A stretch of 64,000 nucleotides of DNA from Candidatus Sabulitectum sp. (GTDB lineage Bacteria > Fermentibacterota > Fermentibacteria > Fermentibacterales > JCC-6), in assembly GCA_023139045.1 (NCBI GenBank), contig JAGLOJ010000014.1, positions 32,728 through 96,727 on the forward strand, in the 5' to 3' direction. The first letter of the stretch is position 1. Every line of letters starts with the position of its first letter. A program made the position numbers and the translations under genes. Under the pieces are notes generated by a model. The model made no database searches, was not told the DNA's origin, and saw only the letters and a list, made by a program, of their open reading frames with translations. Below are positions 47,642-57,506 of this stretch, in pieces.

Positions 47642-48424
47642 TCAGTTCCCGATTACACCACTGTCTGCCCCTACCGGGAGTACAGGAGCCTCCCCGCCAT
47701 GGATTACGAATATATCAAAGAACTGCTGAAGGAGCCTTCTCTCCGTGTCTCCGAAAAGCATTCGGAAATCAGGTGATTCCGATGAAACAACCAGTTGCTC
47801 TGCTGTACAGATTTCCCTGAGCATCCACTGTGGAAGGCTGAATGCAGCTTCATACAAAAGAGTTCCATCGGGAAGCCAATTCCCTTCATAGCTTTCAGCC
47901 TGCTCAGCAAGGAATGGAAAGGAAGTTCTGTTGGCAACGATAGTAACAACCTCAGTACCAGTTACCACCGGAAGAAGAGTTCCGCCGTCGGTGGAGGATG
48001 ACACTCCGCTGTGCATGACCAGGCTTTCAACATCTGAATCAATCATATAAGACTGCATTCTGCAAGTAAATTCAAGTTGAAATTCTTTTGCTGCAGATCT
48101 GCGTGAAGAGCCAACAGAGATAATTACGGGTCTTACCTCGAAGGCAACACCGTCGGTTTCAGTTTTGCATCCCACAAGAGTAGACCGTGACCAGTTTCCG
48201 CACCGCTCAATTTCTACATGCCCTCCTCCGAGCAGAAGATACCTGGAATAAACGGTATCTTGAAATGCCGATGGTGGAACGGGAAACGCCGGGGAAGAAC
48301 TCTCAACATACACAGTGTCCGGTGGTTGTACTCCACCTCCGCCGGAGTGTGTGGAATAGTCATACATATTTATCGTGCAGGCGCTAAAAATCAGCAGCCC
48401 GGCTAAAACAGCAATTTTTGTCAT
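47642..48424 (-). CDS. hypothetical lipoprotein
   Basis: MTKIAVLAGLLIFSACTINMYDYSTHSGGGG lipobox. Confidence 0.6.
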   Translation of the reverse strand: MTKIAVLAGLLIFSACTINMYDYSTHSGGGGVQPPDTVYVESSSPAFPVPPSAFQDTVYSRYLLLGGGHVEIERCGNWSRSTLVGCKTETDGVAFEVRPVIISVGSSRRSAAKEFQLEFTCRMQSYMIDSDVESLVMHSGVSSSTDGGTLLPVVTGTEVVTIVANRTSFPFLAEQAESYEGNWLPDGTLLYEAAFSLPQWMLREICTAEQLVVSSESPDFRMLFGDTERRLLQQFFDIFVIHGGEAPVLPVGADSGVIGN

Positions 48425-48632
48425 CATTTCTCCTTTCATTCCCTATCATACATCTCCAACCAGGAAGGTGTTCCATTGAGAGTCGCCTGGGCCGTTAACG
48501 CAAGACATTCTTATATGATTGCTGCATTTGCCTTTATGGGGATTCCAGCTACTGTAGCAATTCACCTGCTTTCTGAGCAGCCAATACTCTATCAAACGAC
48601 AGTTATATTCGCTCTACCCGAAGGAGGGTTAA

Positions 48633-49316
48633 ATGATCACAACTGCTGCAATTGCAATGACACTGATTCTGGTTTCAACTGTTCTATTTCAAGATGATTT
48701 CAATGACGGAACCGCTGACGAATGGTTTACCGTAGGGCCATCAAGCTATGAGGTTCAGGACCAGAGATACCATTTCAGTGGAGGCGGTGCCGTGAATCAC
48801 GCAACATCTTACAGGGGAGATGCCGGGGAGGTAATGAGTACCCCTGATTACTCCATGTGTACAGATGTTGAAATAGATGTAGGCATCTTTGGCGGAATGA
48901 TGACGAGGTATTCAGAGAACGGCCTTTACAACATGATGCTTGTTTTAAGCATACCCCACCAGGCCCTGAGACTCTACCGGTGGCACTGGTCATCAATCGA
49001 ACTGATAGAATCTTATCCTTTTCCTGTTCAGACCGGTATCACATACACTGTAAAAATGCAGTGCAGTGGAAATACTTTGGCCGGTAGAGCCTGGCTCCCG
49101 GGGGAAAACGAACCGGAGGAATGGTTTGTTTCTGTAACAGACACCCTGTCCAGACCGGGGGCAGCGGCACTTTTTGCCGTAGGAACATCCAAGGAATTCA
49201 CAGATGTGTATATGAGCTGTTTCTTCGACAATGTGGTGGTTGAAACCCCTGAACCATGGGCACTTGCACAAAATACATGGGCAAGCATAAAAAGGCTGAA
49301 CAGTCTGCCGCATTGA
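48633..49316 (+). CDS. secreted concanavalin-like hypothetical protein
   Basis: Signal peptide; FQDDFNDGTADEWFTVGPSSYEVQDQRYHFSGGG...FFDNVVVETP LamG/DUF1080-like pattern. Confidence 0.6.
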   Translation: MITTAAIAMTLILVSTVLFQDDFNDGTADEWFTVGPSSYEVQDQRYHFSGGGAVNHATSYRGDAGEVMSTPDYSMCTDVEIDVGIFGGMMTRYSENGLYNMMLVLSIPHQALRLYRWHWSSIELIESYPFPVQTGITYTVKMQCSGNTLAGRAWLPGENEPEEWFVSVTDTLSRPGAAALFAVGTSKEFTDVYMSCFFDNVVVETPEPWALAQNTWASIKRLNSLPH

Positions 49317-49322
49317 GTACAG

Positions 49323-51098
49323 CTACAGTGCCCGTATCAGAACAACTCTCCGGATAAATACAGGTTCTGTGTGATCTGTACTAAGTTCTACCATCAGAGA
49401 ATCTCCGGCAGGCTGAAGCAGAATGGAGAAGTGCTGAGAATGCTCCGCTGGAATCCACTCACCGGCATCCGGTAAATCAGCAAGAACAATTCCTGCCGGA
49501 ACCTCGGCTGTAATTGTAATTCCAGGTATTTCATTCTGATTATGCGTCACTGTGTGCTTGTACATGTTGAAGAAATAGGCGGGTATTGCAATGGAATCGG
49601 CAGTTTTCTCTATTCCCAGCACGGCGCTTTCCCTGTTGAACCACAATACCCCATGGCAGGTATATGGCCAGGTCCCGCGAACAGTCACACGACTGTAAAG
49701 TCTCTGAAACTCCCCGGAAGATGACAGACTTTCCGCAACGGCTAAACCTGAGGGCTCACCAGCAACATTGAAGCTGATGATATCAGGCTGCCGTTCGAGT
49801 ATGTAATCGGGATTGCAGACATTGTGTCCTGGAAGACCTTTCTCTGCACTACCGCCCTGATTCATGGCCAGATACCTGTCATTCAGACCCAGCATGTCAA
49901 AAGAAGGCAGCTCAGACCAGTAAGGCAGGGCTCCCGCAGCGGTAACGGCAAGAAGAGGTTCCCGTTCTCCGAAAGCTTCTTTCAACACAAGAGCTGTTAC
50001 CTGACCGTCCCATTCCCACAGTTCTTTCCGGGCCTCACGGTTCCGTGAATCAGTATACTGCAACACAACGAAGAGAAGCAGTGTTACCGCAAACAGGAAC
50101 ACAGTTCCGGTGGTTCTTCTAATTTTTGGAAACTCTTCAATACATATCCAGGTAAAAAGAACAACAAGAGGAACGAAATGTCTGTATGCCGGGAAGATAT
50201 CTCCCCCGATAAGTATCAGATAGAGCATCCATACCAGTGCCATTGCCGCCGGCAGCAGAGTTCTTGTATGCCTCTTGCGGACGGCTTTAACGGTTGCAGC
50301 AACAGAAAACAGGCTAAGTGGAAAAAGAACAAATGCACCTCGAATCAGATACTTGATACCCTCGATAGAGTAGTGCACAGATGGACGCATCTTAATCCTC
50401 GCGGTGTTCGGCACATAATCTCCGTAGTAACCAAGTCGAAAACCAAGTTGACCGAGAACAAACAATGCAGGAAGAACTGCCAGAAGAAAAGATCGTTTCC
50501 CGTACCCGGAAAAAAGCAGAACCAGTACCGCGATAAAGGTGAAGATGGCTCCGTCGGGCCTGGTTATACACAGCAATGCCAGTGGAATGGAAGAAGAAAA
50601 ATAAACCTGCACTCCTGCATCCCGGTTATCAATAATTCTCCAGACCAGAGGAATGGAAAGCGCCAGAAGGGCAGCGACAAGAGGCTGTTCCAGGCCTCCA
50701 ATTGCCCAGACCCCCAGAGGTGCGGACAGTACAGCAAAGAGCAGAACAATCATGTGCTCTCTTGTAATATTTTTTCTGTAAGCGAAGAGAACACAGAACA
50801 CAAAGCAGATCATGGAAATAATCCCCAGCAGTCGAACTGTGGCAACTCCGGAAATTCCAGCGAAGACACCGGCAGCAGTTAGAAGAACCCAGAGAAGATT
50901 GGAGTACCCTTCCACTGCTGGGCCATCAGTCCAGGTGAGTCCATCACCATCGGCAAGTCTGGCGGAATAGCGCATGGAAATCAGGGCATCATCAGATAGA
51001 AAAGGCAGATAGAACAGAGCATTGAGTATAAGTACAGCGCTGAAAGCAAGAAAAGCAGGTAGATATGGATATGATCCCTGGCGTGTTCTATTGCCCAA
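49323..51098 (-). CDS. multi-pass membrane glycosyltransferase-like protein
   Basis: Many TM helices; YLPFLSDDALISMRYSARLADGDGLTWTDGPAVEGYSNLLW (GT-C/ArnT-like first loop). Confidence 0.65.
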   Translation of the reverse strand: MGNRTRQGSYPYLPAFLAFSAVLILNALFYLPFLSDDALISMRYSARLADGDGLTWTDGPAVEGYSNLLWVLLTAAGVFAGISGVATVRLLGIISMICFVFCVLFAYRKNITREHMIVLLFAVLSAPLGVWAIGGLEQPLVAALLALSIPLVWRIIDNRDAGVQVYFSSSIPLALLCITRPDGAIFTFIAVLVLLFSGYGKRSFLLAVLPALFVLGQLGFRLGYYGDYVPNTARIKMRPSVHYSIEGIKYLIRGAFVLFPLSLFSVAATVKAVRKRHTRTLLPAAMALVWMLYLILIGGDIFPAYRHFVPLVVLFTWICIEEFPKIRRTTGTVFLFAVTLLLFVVLQYTDSRNREARKELWEWDGQVTALVLKEAFGEREPLLAVTAAGALPYWSELPSFDMLGLNDRYLAMNQGGSAEKGLPGHNVCNPDYILERQPDIISFNVAGEPSGLAVAESLSSSGEFQRLYSRVTVRGTWPYTCHGVLWFNRESAVLGIEKTADSIAIPAYFFNMYKHTVTHNQNEIPGITITAEVPAGIVLADLPDAGEWIPAEHSQHFSILLQPAGDSLMVELSTDHTEPVFIRRVVLIRAL

Positions 51099-53196
51099 CA
51101 GAGTTACCGTTACCCCACTGAAGCAGGTAAAGATTGTAATAGATACCGCGTCTGGACAGAAGTTCCTGGTGGGTACCTCTTTCCATGATTAGTCCTGCAT
51201 CAATAACCATGATCTCATCGCACTTCTGAATGGTTGACAACCTGTGTGCCACAATGATGCTTGTTCTTCCCTTCATAAGAGTATCTATGGCTCTCTGGAT
51301 AAGCTGTTCAGTGGCGGGGTCTACATTGCTTGTGGCTTCATCCAGAACCAGAATACGGGGATCGTGGGCAAGAGCCCGGGCAAAACAGATCAACTGTTTC
51401 TGACCTGTGGAGAGAGTGGCACCACGCTCCGCCATGACTGTATCAAAACCCTTTGGAAGTCGATCAATGAACTCGGTTGCCTGAACCATGTCGGCAGCCC
51501 TGCGGACTTCTTCACTGGTGAGGTTACTGCTGAGTCTTATGTTGTCCGCCACTGATCTGCTGAAGATAAAGGCATCCTGAAGAACAATTGCTGTGTTCTT
51601 TCTGAGGGTTTCCACAGAGTGATCTCTTATGTCTGCCCCGTCAAGCAGAATTCTTCCCGTATCCACATCCCAGAACCTTGTGAGAAGGCTGATGATGGAA
51701 GTCTTACCAGCTCCGGTTGGCCCCACAAGAGCAACACTCTTTCCAGGCTTAATACCGAAGTTGATATCTTTCAGTACGGGAGTATCCGCCGAATACCCGA
51801 AATTGACATCTTCAAATGTCACTTCTCCCCTGAGTTTCATCGGGGGAAGAGCATCCTCTGCCTCTTCAACCTCAGGCAGGGTATCCAGAATCATAAATAT
51901 TCTTTCACTTGAAGCCATTGCACTCTGCATGATGTTGTACTTTTCACTCATGTCGGAGATGGGTCTGAACATCTGACGGACATAGCTGATGAATGCAACC
52001 AGGGCTCCGATAGTCAAGGCGCCTGATATAGCGCTGAGGCCGCCGTAGATAAGAACAATTGCAGTTCCAACCTGTGCAATAACTTCGATAAGCGGGCGGA
52101 ACACGCCAAATACATAAAGCTGTTTCATGCTGATCTTGTAGTAGTTATCGTTGATCTCAAGATACTTGTCTCTTCTGGTTTTCTCCTGCCTGAATATCTG
52201 AATCACTTTCACCCCGGAGATATCCTCGGCTATGCTGGAATTGAGCTCTGCCAGGTGTTTTCTTACCTTACGGTAGATGACTCTGGTCTTCCTTCTGAAA
52301 AGAAGCGATGCTATTGTGAAGATGGGCAGAACGGTAAGGGAAATCAGAGCAAGTTTCCAATCCATGAAAAGAAGAATGGTAATTGTTCCAATGATGAGCA
52401 GGAAATCCTTCACAAGGTTCACAAGAACCGCACTGAACATTTCATTCAATGCTTCAACATCGTTTGAAACCCTGGTTACAAGCCTGCCAACAGGGTTCCT
52501 GCTGAAAAAGTTGAGACTGAGTGTCTGTATGTGATTGAACAACTCAGTTCGTACATCGTACATTGAACGCTGTCCTGCTATCACAAGAGACATAACATGA
52601 CCGTATCCTGCAAACATGCTTATCACAAGAAGTCCCATGAAAATCAAAGCCAGTCTGGTAATCCCGGCAACATCCTTCTCCCTGATACTCATAAGCTTCT
52701 CTGGAGGGATTTTTCCCAGATCCCTCTCGGGAACAAGCCAGTAATCATTCTGCAAACGGCCTGTTTCCCCTTCATACTTGTCTGCCGGGAACAGGTAGAA
52801 TGTTTCCGGCATCAGGTGTCCACCTGCTACAAGAACATGAGTTGTTGCCGGGTCCATACCATCCATAGAGGCTTTTCTTATCAGAAGAGTGTCAGACGCA
52901 AGGAAGATAAAATCTCCCTCTGCCGGCGCAAGATCCATCAGGCTGTCACAGGCGGAAGGGGTATCTGTATAGACCTGATACAACCGTGCAAGATATTTAT
53001 CGATTCCCTGCTTGGTTACATAGGGCAGAAGCAGCTCAACGCTGGAAGAAATAAGCATGAAAAACATTGCGAGAAAGATCAACTTGCGGTGTGGCCCAGC
53101 ATAGTGAAGCAACCGCTTGATCAGCTTTGAATCGTAACCTTTCCCTTCCACAGAATCGTCAGCAAATGAACTGTTTCCATGGGGTGGCATCAGCAA
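51088..53196 (-). CDS. ABC transporter, fused permease/ATPase, with ~90-aa insert between TM1 and TM2
   Basis: GPTGAGKTSIISLLTRFWD Walker A, LSTGQKQLICFARALAHDPRILVLDEATSNVD. Confidence 0.9.
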   Translation of the reverse strand: MLMPPHGNSSFADDSVEGKGYDSKLIKRLLHYAGPHRKLIFLAMFFMLISSSVELLLPYVTKQGIDKYLARLYQVYTDTPSACDSLMDLAPAEGDFIFLASDTLLIRKASMDGMDPATTHVLVAGGHLMPETFYLFPADKYEGETGRLQNDYWLVPERDLGKIPPEKLMSIREKDVAGITRLALIFMGLLVISMFAGYGHVMSLVIAGQRSMYDVRTELFNHIQTLSLNFFSRNPVGRLVTRVSNDVEALNEMFSAVLVNLVKDFLLIIGTITILLFMDWKLALISLTVLPIFTIASLLFRRKTRVIYRKVRKHLAELNSSIAEDISGVKVIQIFRQEKTRRDKYLEINDNYYKISMKQLYVFGVFRPLIEVIAQVGTAIVLIYGGLSAISGALTIGALVAFISYVRQMFRPISDMSEKYNIMQSAMASSERIFMILDTLPEVEEAEDALPPMKLRGEVTFEDVNFGYSADTPVLKDINFGIKPGKSVALVGPTGAGKTSIISLLTRFWDVDTGRILLDGADIRDHSVETLRKNTAIVLQDAFIFSRSVADNIRLSSNLTSEEVRRAADMVQATEFIDRLPKGFDTVMAERGATLSTGQKQLICFARALAHDPRILVLDEATSNVDPATEQLIQRAIDTLMKGRTSIIVAHRLSTIQKCDEIMVIDAGLIMERGTHQELLSRRGIYYNLYLLQWGNGNSVGQ

Positions 53197-54980
53197 TCGC
53201 CCCCTTCATACCTTTTCTCAACCTCTTCTTCAAGCTGCTGCATTCTGTAAAGCTCAGCGTAGTAACCATTCTTTTCAAGCAGATCCTGGTGGGTTCCCTT
53301 TTCCACAAGTTTTCCGTCATCAAGAACAAGGATGAGATCGGCATGTTGAACGGTGCTTATTCTGTGGGCAATAAGAATATTGGTAAGCCCTGAAATTTCT
53401 TCCTTGAGTTTCGCAAGAATTGCCGATTCCGTTTCAGTATCGATGGCACTGAGTGAGTCATCCAGCACAAGAATGGAAGGCGAAACAGCCAGTGCTCGCG
53501 CTATGGCAATCCTCTGCTTCTGTCCACCGGAAAGAGTAACACCCCTCTCCCCAACCATGGTTTCATAGCCTTCTTTAAAACCTTCAATCTCAGACCCGAT
53601 CTCTGCCAGTTCAGCAAGATGCTTCACCGTTTCAATGGGAATACCCTGATTTCCGAAAGAGATATTCTCTGCAATAGACAGGGCAAAGAGGAATGTCTCC
53701 TGCGGGACATATCCGAAAAGACCACGAACTTTTCCCAATTCACGTTCCCGTACATCAACTCCGTCTATAAACACCGTGCCTGAAGGAGGATCGTAAAGAC
53801 GCATGAGAAGTTCAACCAGAGTTGTTTTACCGCTTCCGGTTCTGCCTACAATACCAAGGGTTGATGCTGCCGGAATACTGAAGGAAATATCCTTCAGCAC
53901 TTCAACATCCGTATCAGGATATGTGTATGACAATCCCCGCACCTCTATTGATGGCTCAGGGCGTCCATTAACAGGGCCATCAACTATTGCAGGAATCGTA
54001 TTCATGATCTTTTCAAGCCTGCCCATGCTGGCTGCGCCGCGCTGAAGCAGGTTCACCACCCAGCCTATAGCCATCATAGGCCATGTGAGCATGGCGAGAT
54101 AGCTGGCAAAAGCCACATACTGACCAAGAGAAACAGATCCTCCAATAACAGCCCGCCCACCGACCATGAGCAGAATCGAGCTGCTCATCATTGCAAGCCC
54201 CATAACAAATGGCTGCATGAAGCCCCATATACGGGTCAACCTTATGTTCTCATGAACACATTCACTGGCTTTTTCAGCAAGCAGCTTTCTCTCGGATTCT
54301 TCATCACCGTAAGCTTTGATTACACGAATACCTGAAAGTGATTCCTGCGTCTTGTCTGTAAGCCCACTGAACGCCTTCTGAACCGCAGTGAACCTGTCGT
54401 GCAGCATCCCGCCGAATTTCAAAACAAGAAGAGTAATGAAAGGCAGTGGAATCATGGTTATCAGTGTAAGTTTCCAGTCTATGAGAAGCAGCATGATGAT
54501 GCTGGCCACACTCATGAAAATTGCATCGAAAGAGGCAATTGTCGCCATGCCTGCCGCCATTCTAACTGCATTAATGTCATTGGTGGCATGGGCCATGATG
54601 TCGCCGACTTTGGTTTTGTCATAGTACTGGGCTGGAAGCTTCTGCAGATGGCTGTAGAATTCTGCCCTCAGGTCTCGCTCCAGCCTGCGGCTGGCTCCTA
54701 CAATGAATATCCTCCAGAAGAACCGGAAGAATGCCATTCCCAGCGCGATAACAACAATGGTGAGACCCATTCTCCACACAAGAGTGGAGTCGGCAGTTCC
54801 CTGCGCAAGGCTGTCTATGAGTTTTCTGAAAACCTGGGGAACAAGAAGCTGCAGACCATCAACACCAATAAGGGCGATGATGCCCCCCAGCAGAGCCTTC
54901 TTGTGCTTGAATATTCGTGAGTAGAGATTCCTCAGACTTGATCTGTCAAGTTTTGGTCCTCTACTTTTTGCCTTGGACAA
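53190..54980 (-). CDS. ABC transporter, fused permease/ATPase (partner)
   Basis: GRTGSGKTTLVELLMRLYD, LSGGQKQRIAIARALAVSPSILVLDDSLSAIDTETE (non-canonical D after Walker B). Confidence 0.9.
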   Translation of the reverse strand: MSKAKSRGPKLDRSSLRNLYSRIFKHKKALLGGIIALIGVDGLQLLVPQVFRKLIDSLAQGTADSTLVWRMGLTIVVIALGMAFFRFFWRIFIVGASRRLERDLRAEFYSHLQKLPAQYYDKTKVGDIMAHATNDINAVRMAAGMATIASFDAIFMSVASIIMLLLIDWKLTLITMIPLPFITLLVLKFGGMLHDRFTAVQKAFSGLTDKTQESLSGIRVIKAYGDEESERKLLAEKASECVHENIRLTRIWGFMQPFVMGLAMMSSSILLMVGGRAVIGGSVSLGQYVAFASYLAMLTWPMMAIGWVVNLLQRGAASMGRLEKIMNTIPAIVDGPVNGRPEPSIEVRGLSYTYPDTDVEVLKDISFSIPAASTLGIVGRTGSGKTTLVELLMRLYDPPSGTVFIDGVDVRERELGKVRGLFGYVPQETFLFALSIAENISFGNQGIPIETVKHLAELAEIGSEIEGFKEGYETMVGERGVTLSGGQKQRIAIARALAVSPSILVLDDSLSAIDTETESAILAKLKEEISGLTNILIAHRISTVQHADLILVLDDGKLVEKGTHQDLLEKNGYYAELYRMQQLEEEVEKRYEGGDC

Positions 54981-55064
54981 TTAACACCCCCGGGAATAAT
55001 CAAAGAGCGCTGAATATAAACTGCACTTCACAAGAGTGCTAATTCCAGCAGCGAAATCGTATAA

Positions 55065-55385
55065 TTAATCAGGTAACTGCACACTGCGATACAGGACTAT
55101 TCCTCTTCTTCTGATGTGATCGAGCAACTCTTCACTGTCAATATGACGATAGATTGAAATATCAAAGGTATACGGCAACATCAAATCGTCCAGTCCAAGA
55201 GAAATCCTGTTAAGGAAGTGCAGGTCCAGTTCCTGCCCCTTGAGGGCAATATCAATATCCGAGCCCTTTTTGTAGTTACCCATTGCTCTTGAACCATACA
55301 GCACTACCTCTTCCAACTCGGTAAAGCTCTGAAACACTTTTCTGATGCTGTCAATAGTGTCACCGGACAGACCGTACTGACTCAT
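55065..55385 (-). CDS. minimal nucleotidyltransferase, MntA-like
   Basis: GSRAMGNYKKGSDID = GSX10DXD motif. Confidence 0.85.
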   Translation of the reverse strand: MSQYGLSGDTIDSIRKVFQSFTELEEVVLYGSRAMGNYKKGSDIDIALKGQELDLHFLNRISLGLDDLMLPYTFDISIYRHIDSEELLDHIRRRGIVLYRSVQLPD

Positions 55386-55786
55386 AATTCAATACTGCTC
55401 ATTTTTTCTTTCAGCGTGCAAAACAACCCATAATACTGAGAGGTCACCGCTGAACTTATTTCCTTTGCAGTCTCTTCATTGTAAGTATGGGATGTTTTGT
55501 TCCTGCTTTTCAGCATATCCATCCATCCTTTACCATCCTCAATCAGACCAAGTTGAAATGCCTTCTGGATGGCATTACGGGACCCGTAAATACCGGTCTG
55601 GCCGCTGAACTCCAGGAAATCTTTCAGCGTGTTCCAGGCAAGCTCAAAGGTGTACTCAAAAGACTTGATCAAGCCCTGTTCTTCAAGCTCGGATAAATTG
55701 CCCTTGTCCACAAACTTCTTCATCCGCCCCAGAGCTTTCTGGTAACTCACAAATCGCTGCTTCCATCTTACATCTTCAGCTACCAT
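55382..55786 (-). CDS. HEPN / nucleotidyltransferase substrate-binding (HI0074/HepT-like) protein
   Basis: FEYTFELAWNTLKDFL; RNKTSHTY = RX4HXY motif; ATGA overlap with MNT gene. Confidence 0.85.
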   Translation of the reverse strand: MVAEDVRWKQRFVSYQKALGRMKKFVDKGNLSELEEQGLIKSFEYTFELAWNTLKDFLEFSGQTGIYGSRNAIQKAFQLGLIEDGKGWMDMLKSRNKTSHTYNEETAKEISSAVTSQYYGLFCTLKEKMSSIEL

Positions 55787-55852
55787 TTACTCAACCTCCA
55801 CTCTAACGATATCTTCTTAAAAAGCAAGCTGGAATATCATTCCCGCATCCGA

Positions 55853-56203
55853 TCAGTAATCCTCCAGATCACCTTCCTGGATGGCAGAGAAGTCAATTAC
55901 ATACAATTTTCGGAGATCTTCCCTTACAGAGTAACCCTCCTCAGTCAACCTGCCGATCACAGCAGTCTGCCTGCTTATCTCGGGAACGATGTCGAAAGCG
56001 ATTTCCCCAACAAGTGCAAAGACTTCACCGGAAACAGCATCAGTAATGATAACAGTTTCAGACCGGGTTCCCGCATGCAGTACCTCCACAATGCCGGTAA
56101 CTCCAATGGTATCTCCATGCTCATCTGAGGTGCTGGTGGTTCCGCACCCTGCAAAACACAACACAAGAAGCAGTGTTGTACCGGTTAACAAAAGCGCTTT
56201 CAT
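55853..56203 (-). CDS. small hypothetical lipoprotein
   Basis: MKALLLTGTTLLLVLCFAGCG lipobox. Confidence 0.6.
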   Translation of the reverse strand: MKALLLTGTTLLLVLCFAGCGTTSTSDEHGDTIGVTGIVEVLHAGTRSETVIITDAVSGEVFALVGEIAFDIVPEISRQTAVIGRLTEEGYSVREDLRKLYVIDFSAIQEGDLEDY

Positions 56204-56204
56204 T

Positions 56205-57506
56205 CTATTCTCCCTTCAGGGACCACGGCTCAAATTCATTGAAATCAACAACAGTACTGTCAGCAATGATACCCCAGCCGGCATCCAGTGCCCAGTCGGA
56301 AAGAGCTCTGCTGATTTCGTAAACTGTCATCTCTTCCAGAGATTCCTGAAGCAGATAGGGGGCACGCCAGTCTCCGGCAGATAAAAAACCGCTTCCAAGC
56401 ATCCAGCACTGTGTGTCCATGGACTGGGCATTGATTCCCTTGATCGTGCGGTAGTTATTGGCAACACCGGTAACAAGAGACTGATCCGCGTTGCCACTTG
56501 CCACAGTCCCGAAAACTTCAGCCATAAGAGTTGCCGACAGGGCAGGCTCAGCTGTACTGATATACATGTAGCCCCAGTTACGTTGGTAGTTGCTTGTACT
56601 GCCGCCACTTACGGCATAAGTAAGTGCATTGTCGGTACGAAGTACCTGCCAGAGCAATTCATCAACAACAAGACATGCCGTGTTATATGCGGGCAGATCG
56701 GAGTCTCCTGAAGGAGGGGCTTTGAACTTCACAACACAATATGCCGAGAGAGTTTCATCATTCTCAGTAATGATTGTGTCACGATCTATGCCGAATTCAG
56801 GCACCTCGGGAATAACATCCCCGCCTTCGGGGATTCTTCCGAAGGAAACTTCAAGAAGCTCTGCAAGTTGTTCAGGGGGTGTGGGCCCGGCGTGAGTAAT
56901 AAGGATGTTTCCACTTTTGATCCTGCCGGAAAGCCATTCCCTTACATCTTCAACTTCAAAAGACGAGAGAGTTGAAGGAATGCCGTCAGGTCTGAGAAGG
57001 TATGGATGCCCGGCACCCATAAAACCCCTGTTTGCCACAAGCCAGATCCTGTTGTCAGGATCATTAAGCTCTGACTGCAGAGCCACAAGCTGAGAATTCT
57101 GCACCCGTTCAACTACCTGAGGGTCAAGTTCCGGTTCAAGGAGACAATCGGCAAAGCCGTCAAGCAGCAGCGGAAGATCCTCGGAAAGGCACTTCAGATG
57201 ATATCTGGAGTAATCATAGTTGTAGGATGCGTTCCAGCTTGCCAGAGTAACATCCATGATCTCACGCCATCTCTCATCGGGATATGTATCGCTTCCAGCC
57301 ATGGCAGCTTCCAGAGCAAATGCTTCAATTCCCTGATTGGCCTCATCAAGAACTCTTGATCCTCCAACCAGGAAGAAGCTGAGACCTTCAACTTCGCCGC
57401 CGGTAACAGTTCTGGAAATAACATGAATACCGTTATCAAGATCAAATTCTGTTACATTCTCCGGCGCTGAAGCCAGCAGAGTTAAAACGAAAAGAATAGA
57501 GATCAT
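56205..57506 (-). CDS. M16-family peptidase-like protein, HxxEH absent
   Basis: FDLDNGIHVISRTVTGGEVEGLSFFLVGGSRVLDEANQGIEAFALEAAMAG; position of HxxEH replaced. Confidence 0.75.
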   Translation of the reverse strand: MISILFVLTLLASAPENVTEFDLDNGIHVISRTVTGGEVEGLSFFLVGGSRVLDEANQGIEAFALEAAMAGSDTYPDERWREIMDVTLASWNASYNYDYSRYHLKCLSEDLPLLLDGFADCLLEPELDPQVVERVQNSQLVALQSELNDPDNRIWLVANRGFMGAGHPYLLRPDGIPSTLSSFEVEDVREWLSGRIKSGNILITHAGPTPPEQLAELLEVSFGRIPEGGDVIPEVPEFGIDRDTIITENDETLSAYCVVKFKAPPSGDSDLPAYNTACLVVDELLWQVLRTDNALTYAVSGGSTSNYQRNWGYMYISTAEPALSATLMAEVFGTVASGNADQSLVTGVANNYRTIKGINAQSMDTQCWMLGSGFLSAGDWRAPYLLQESLEEMTVYEISRALSDWALDAGWGIIADSTVVDFNEFEPWSLKGE

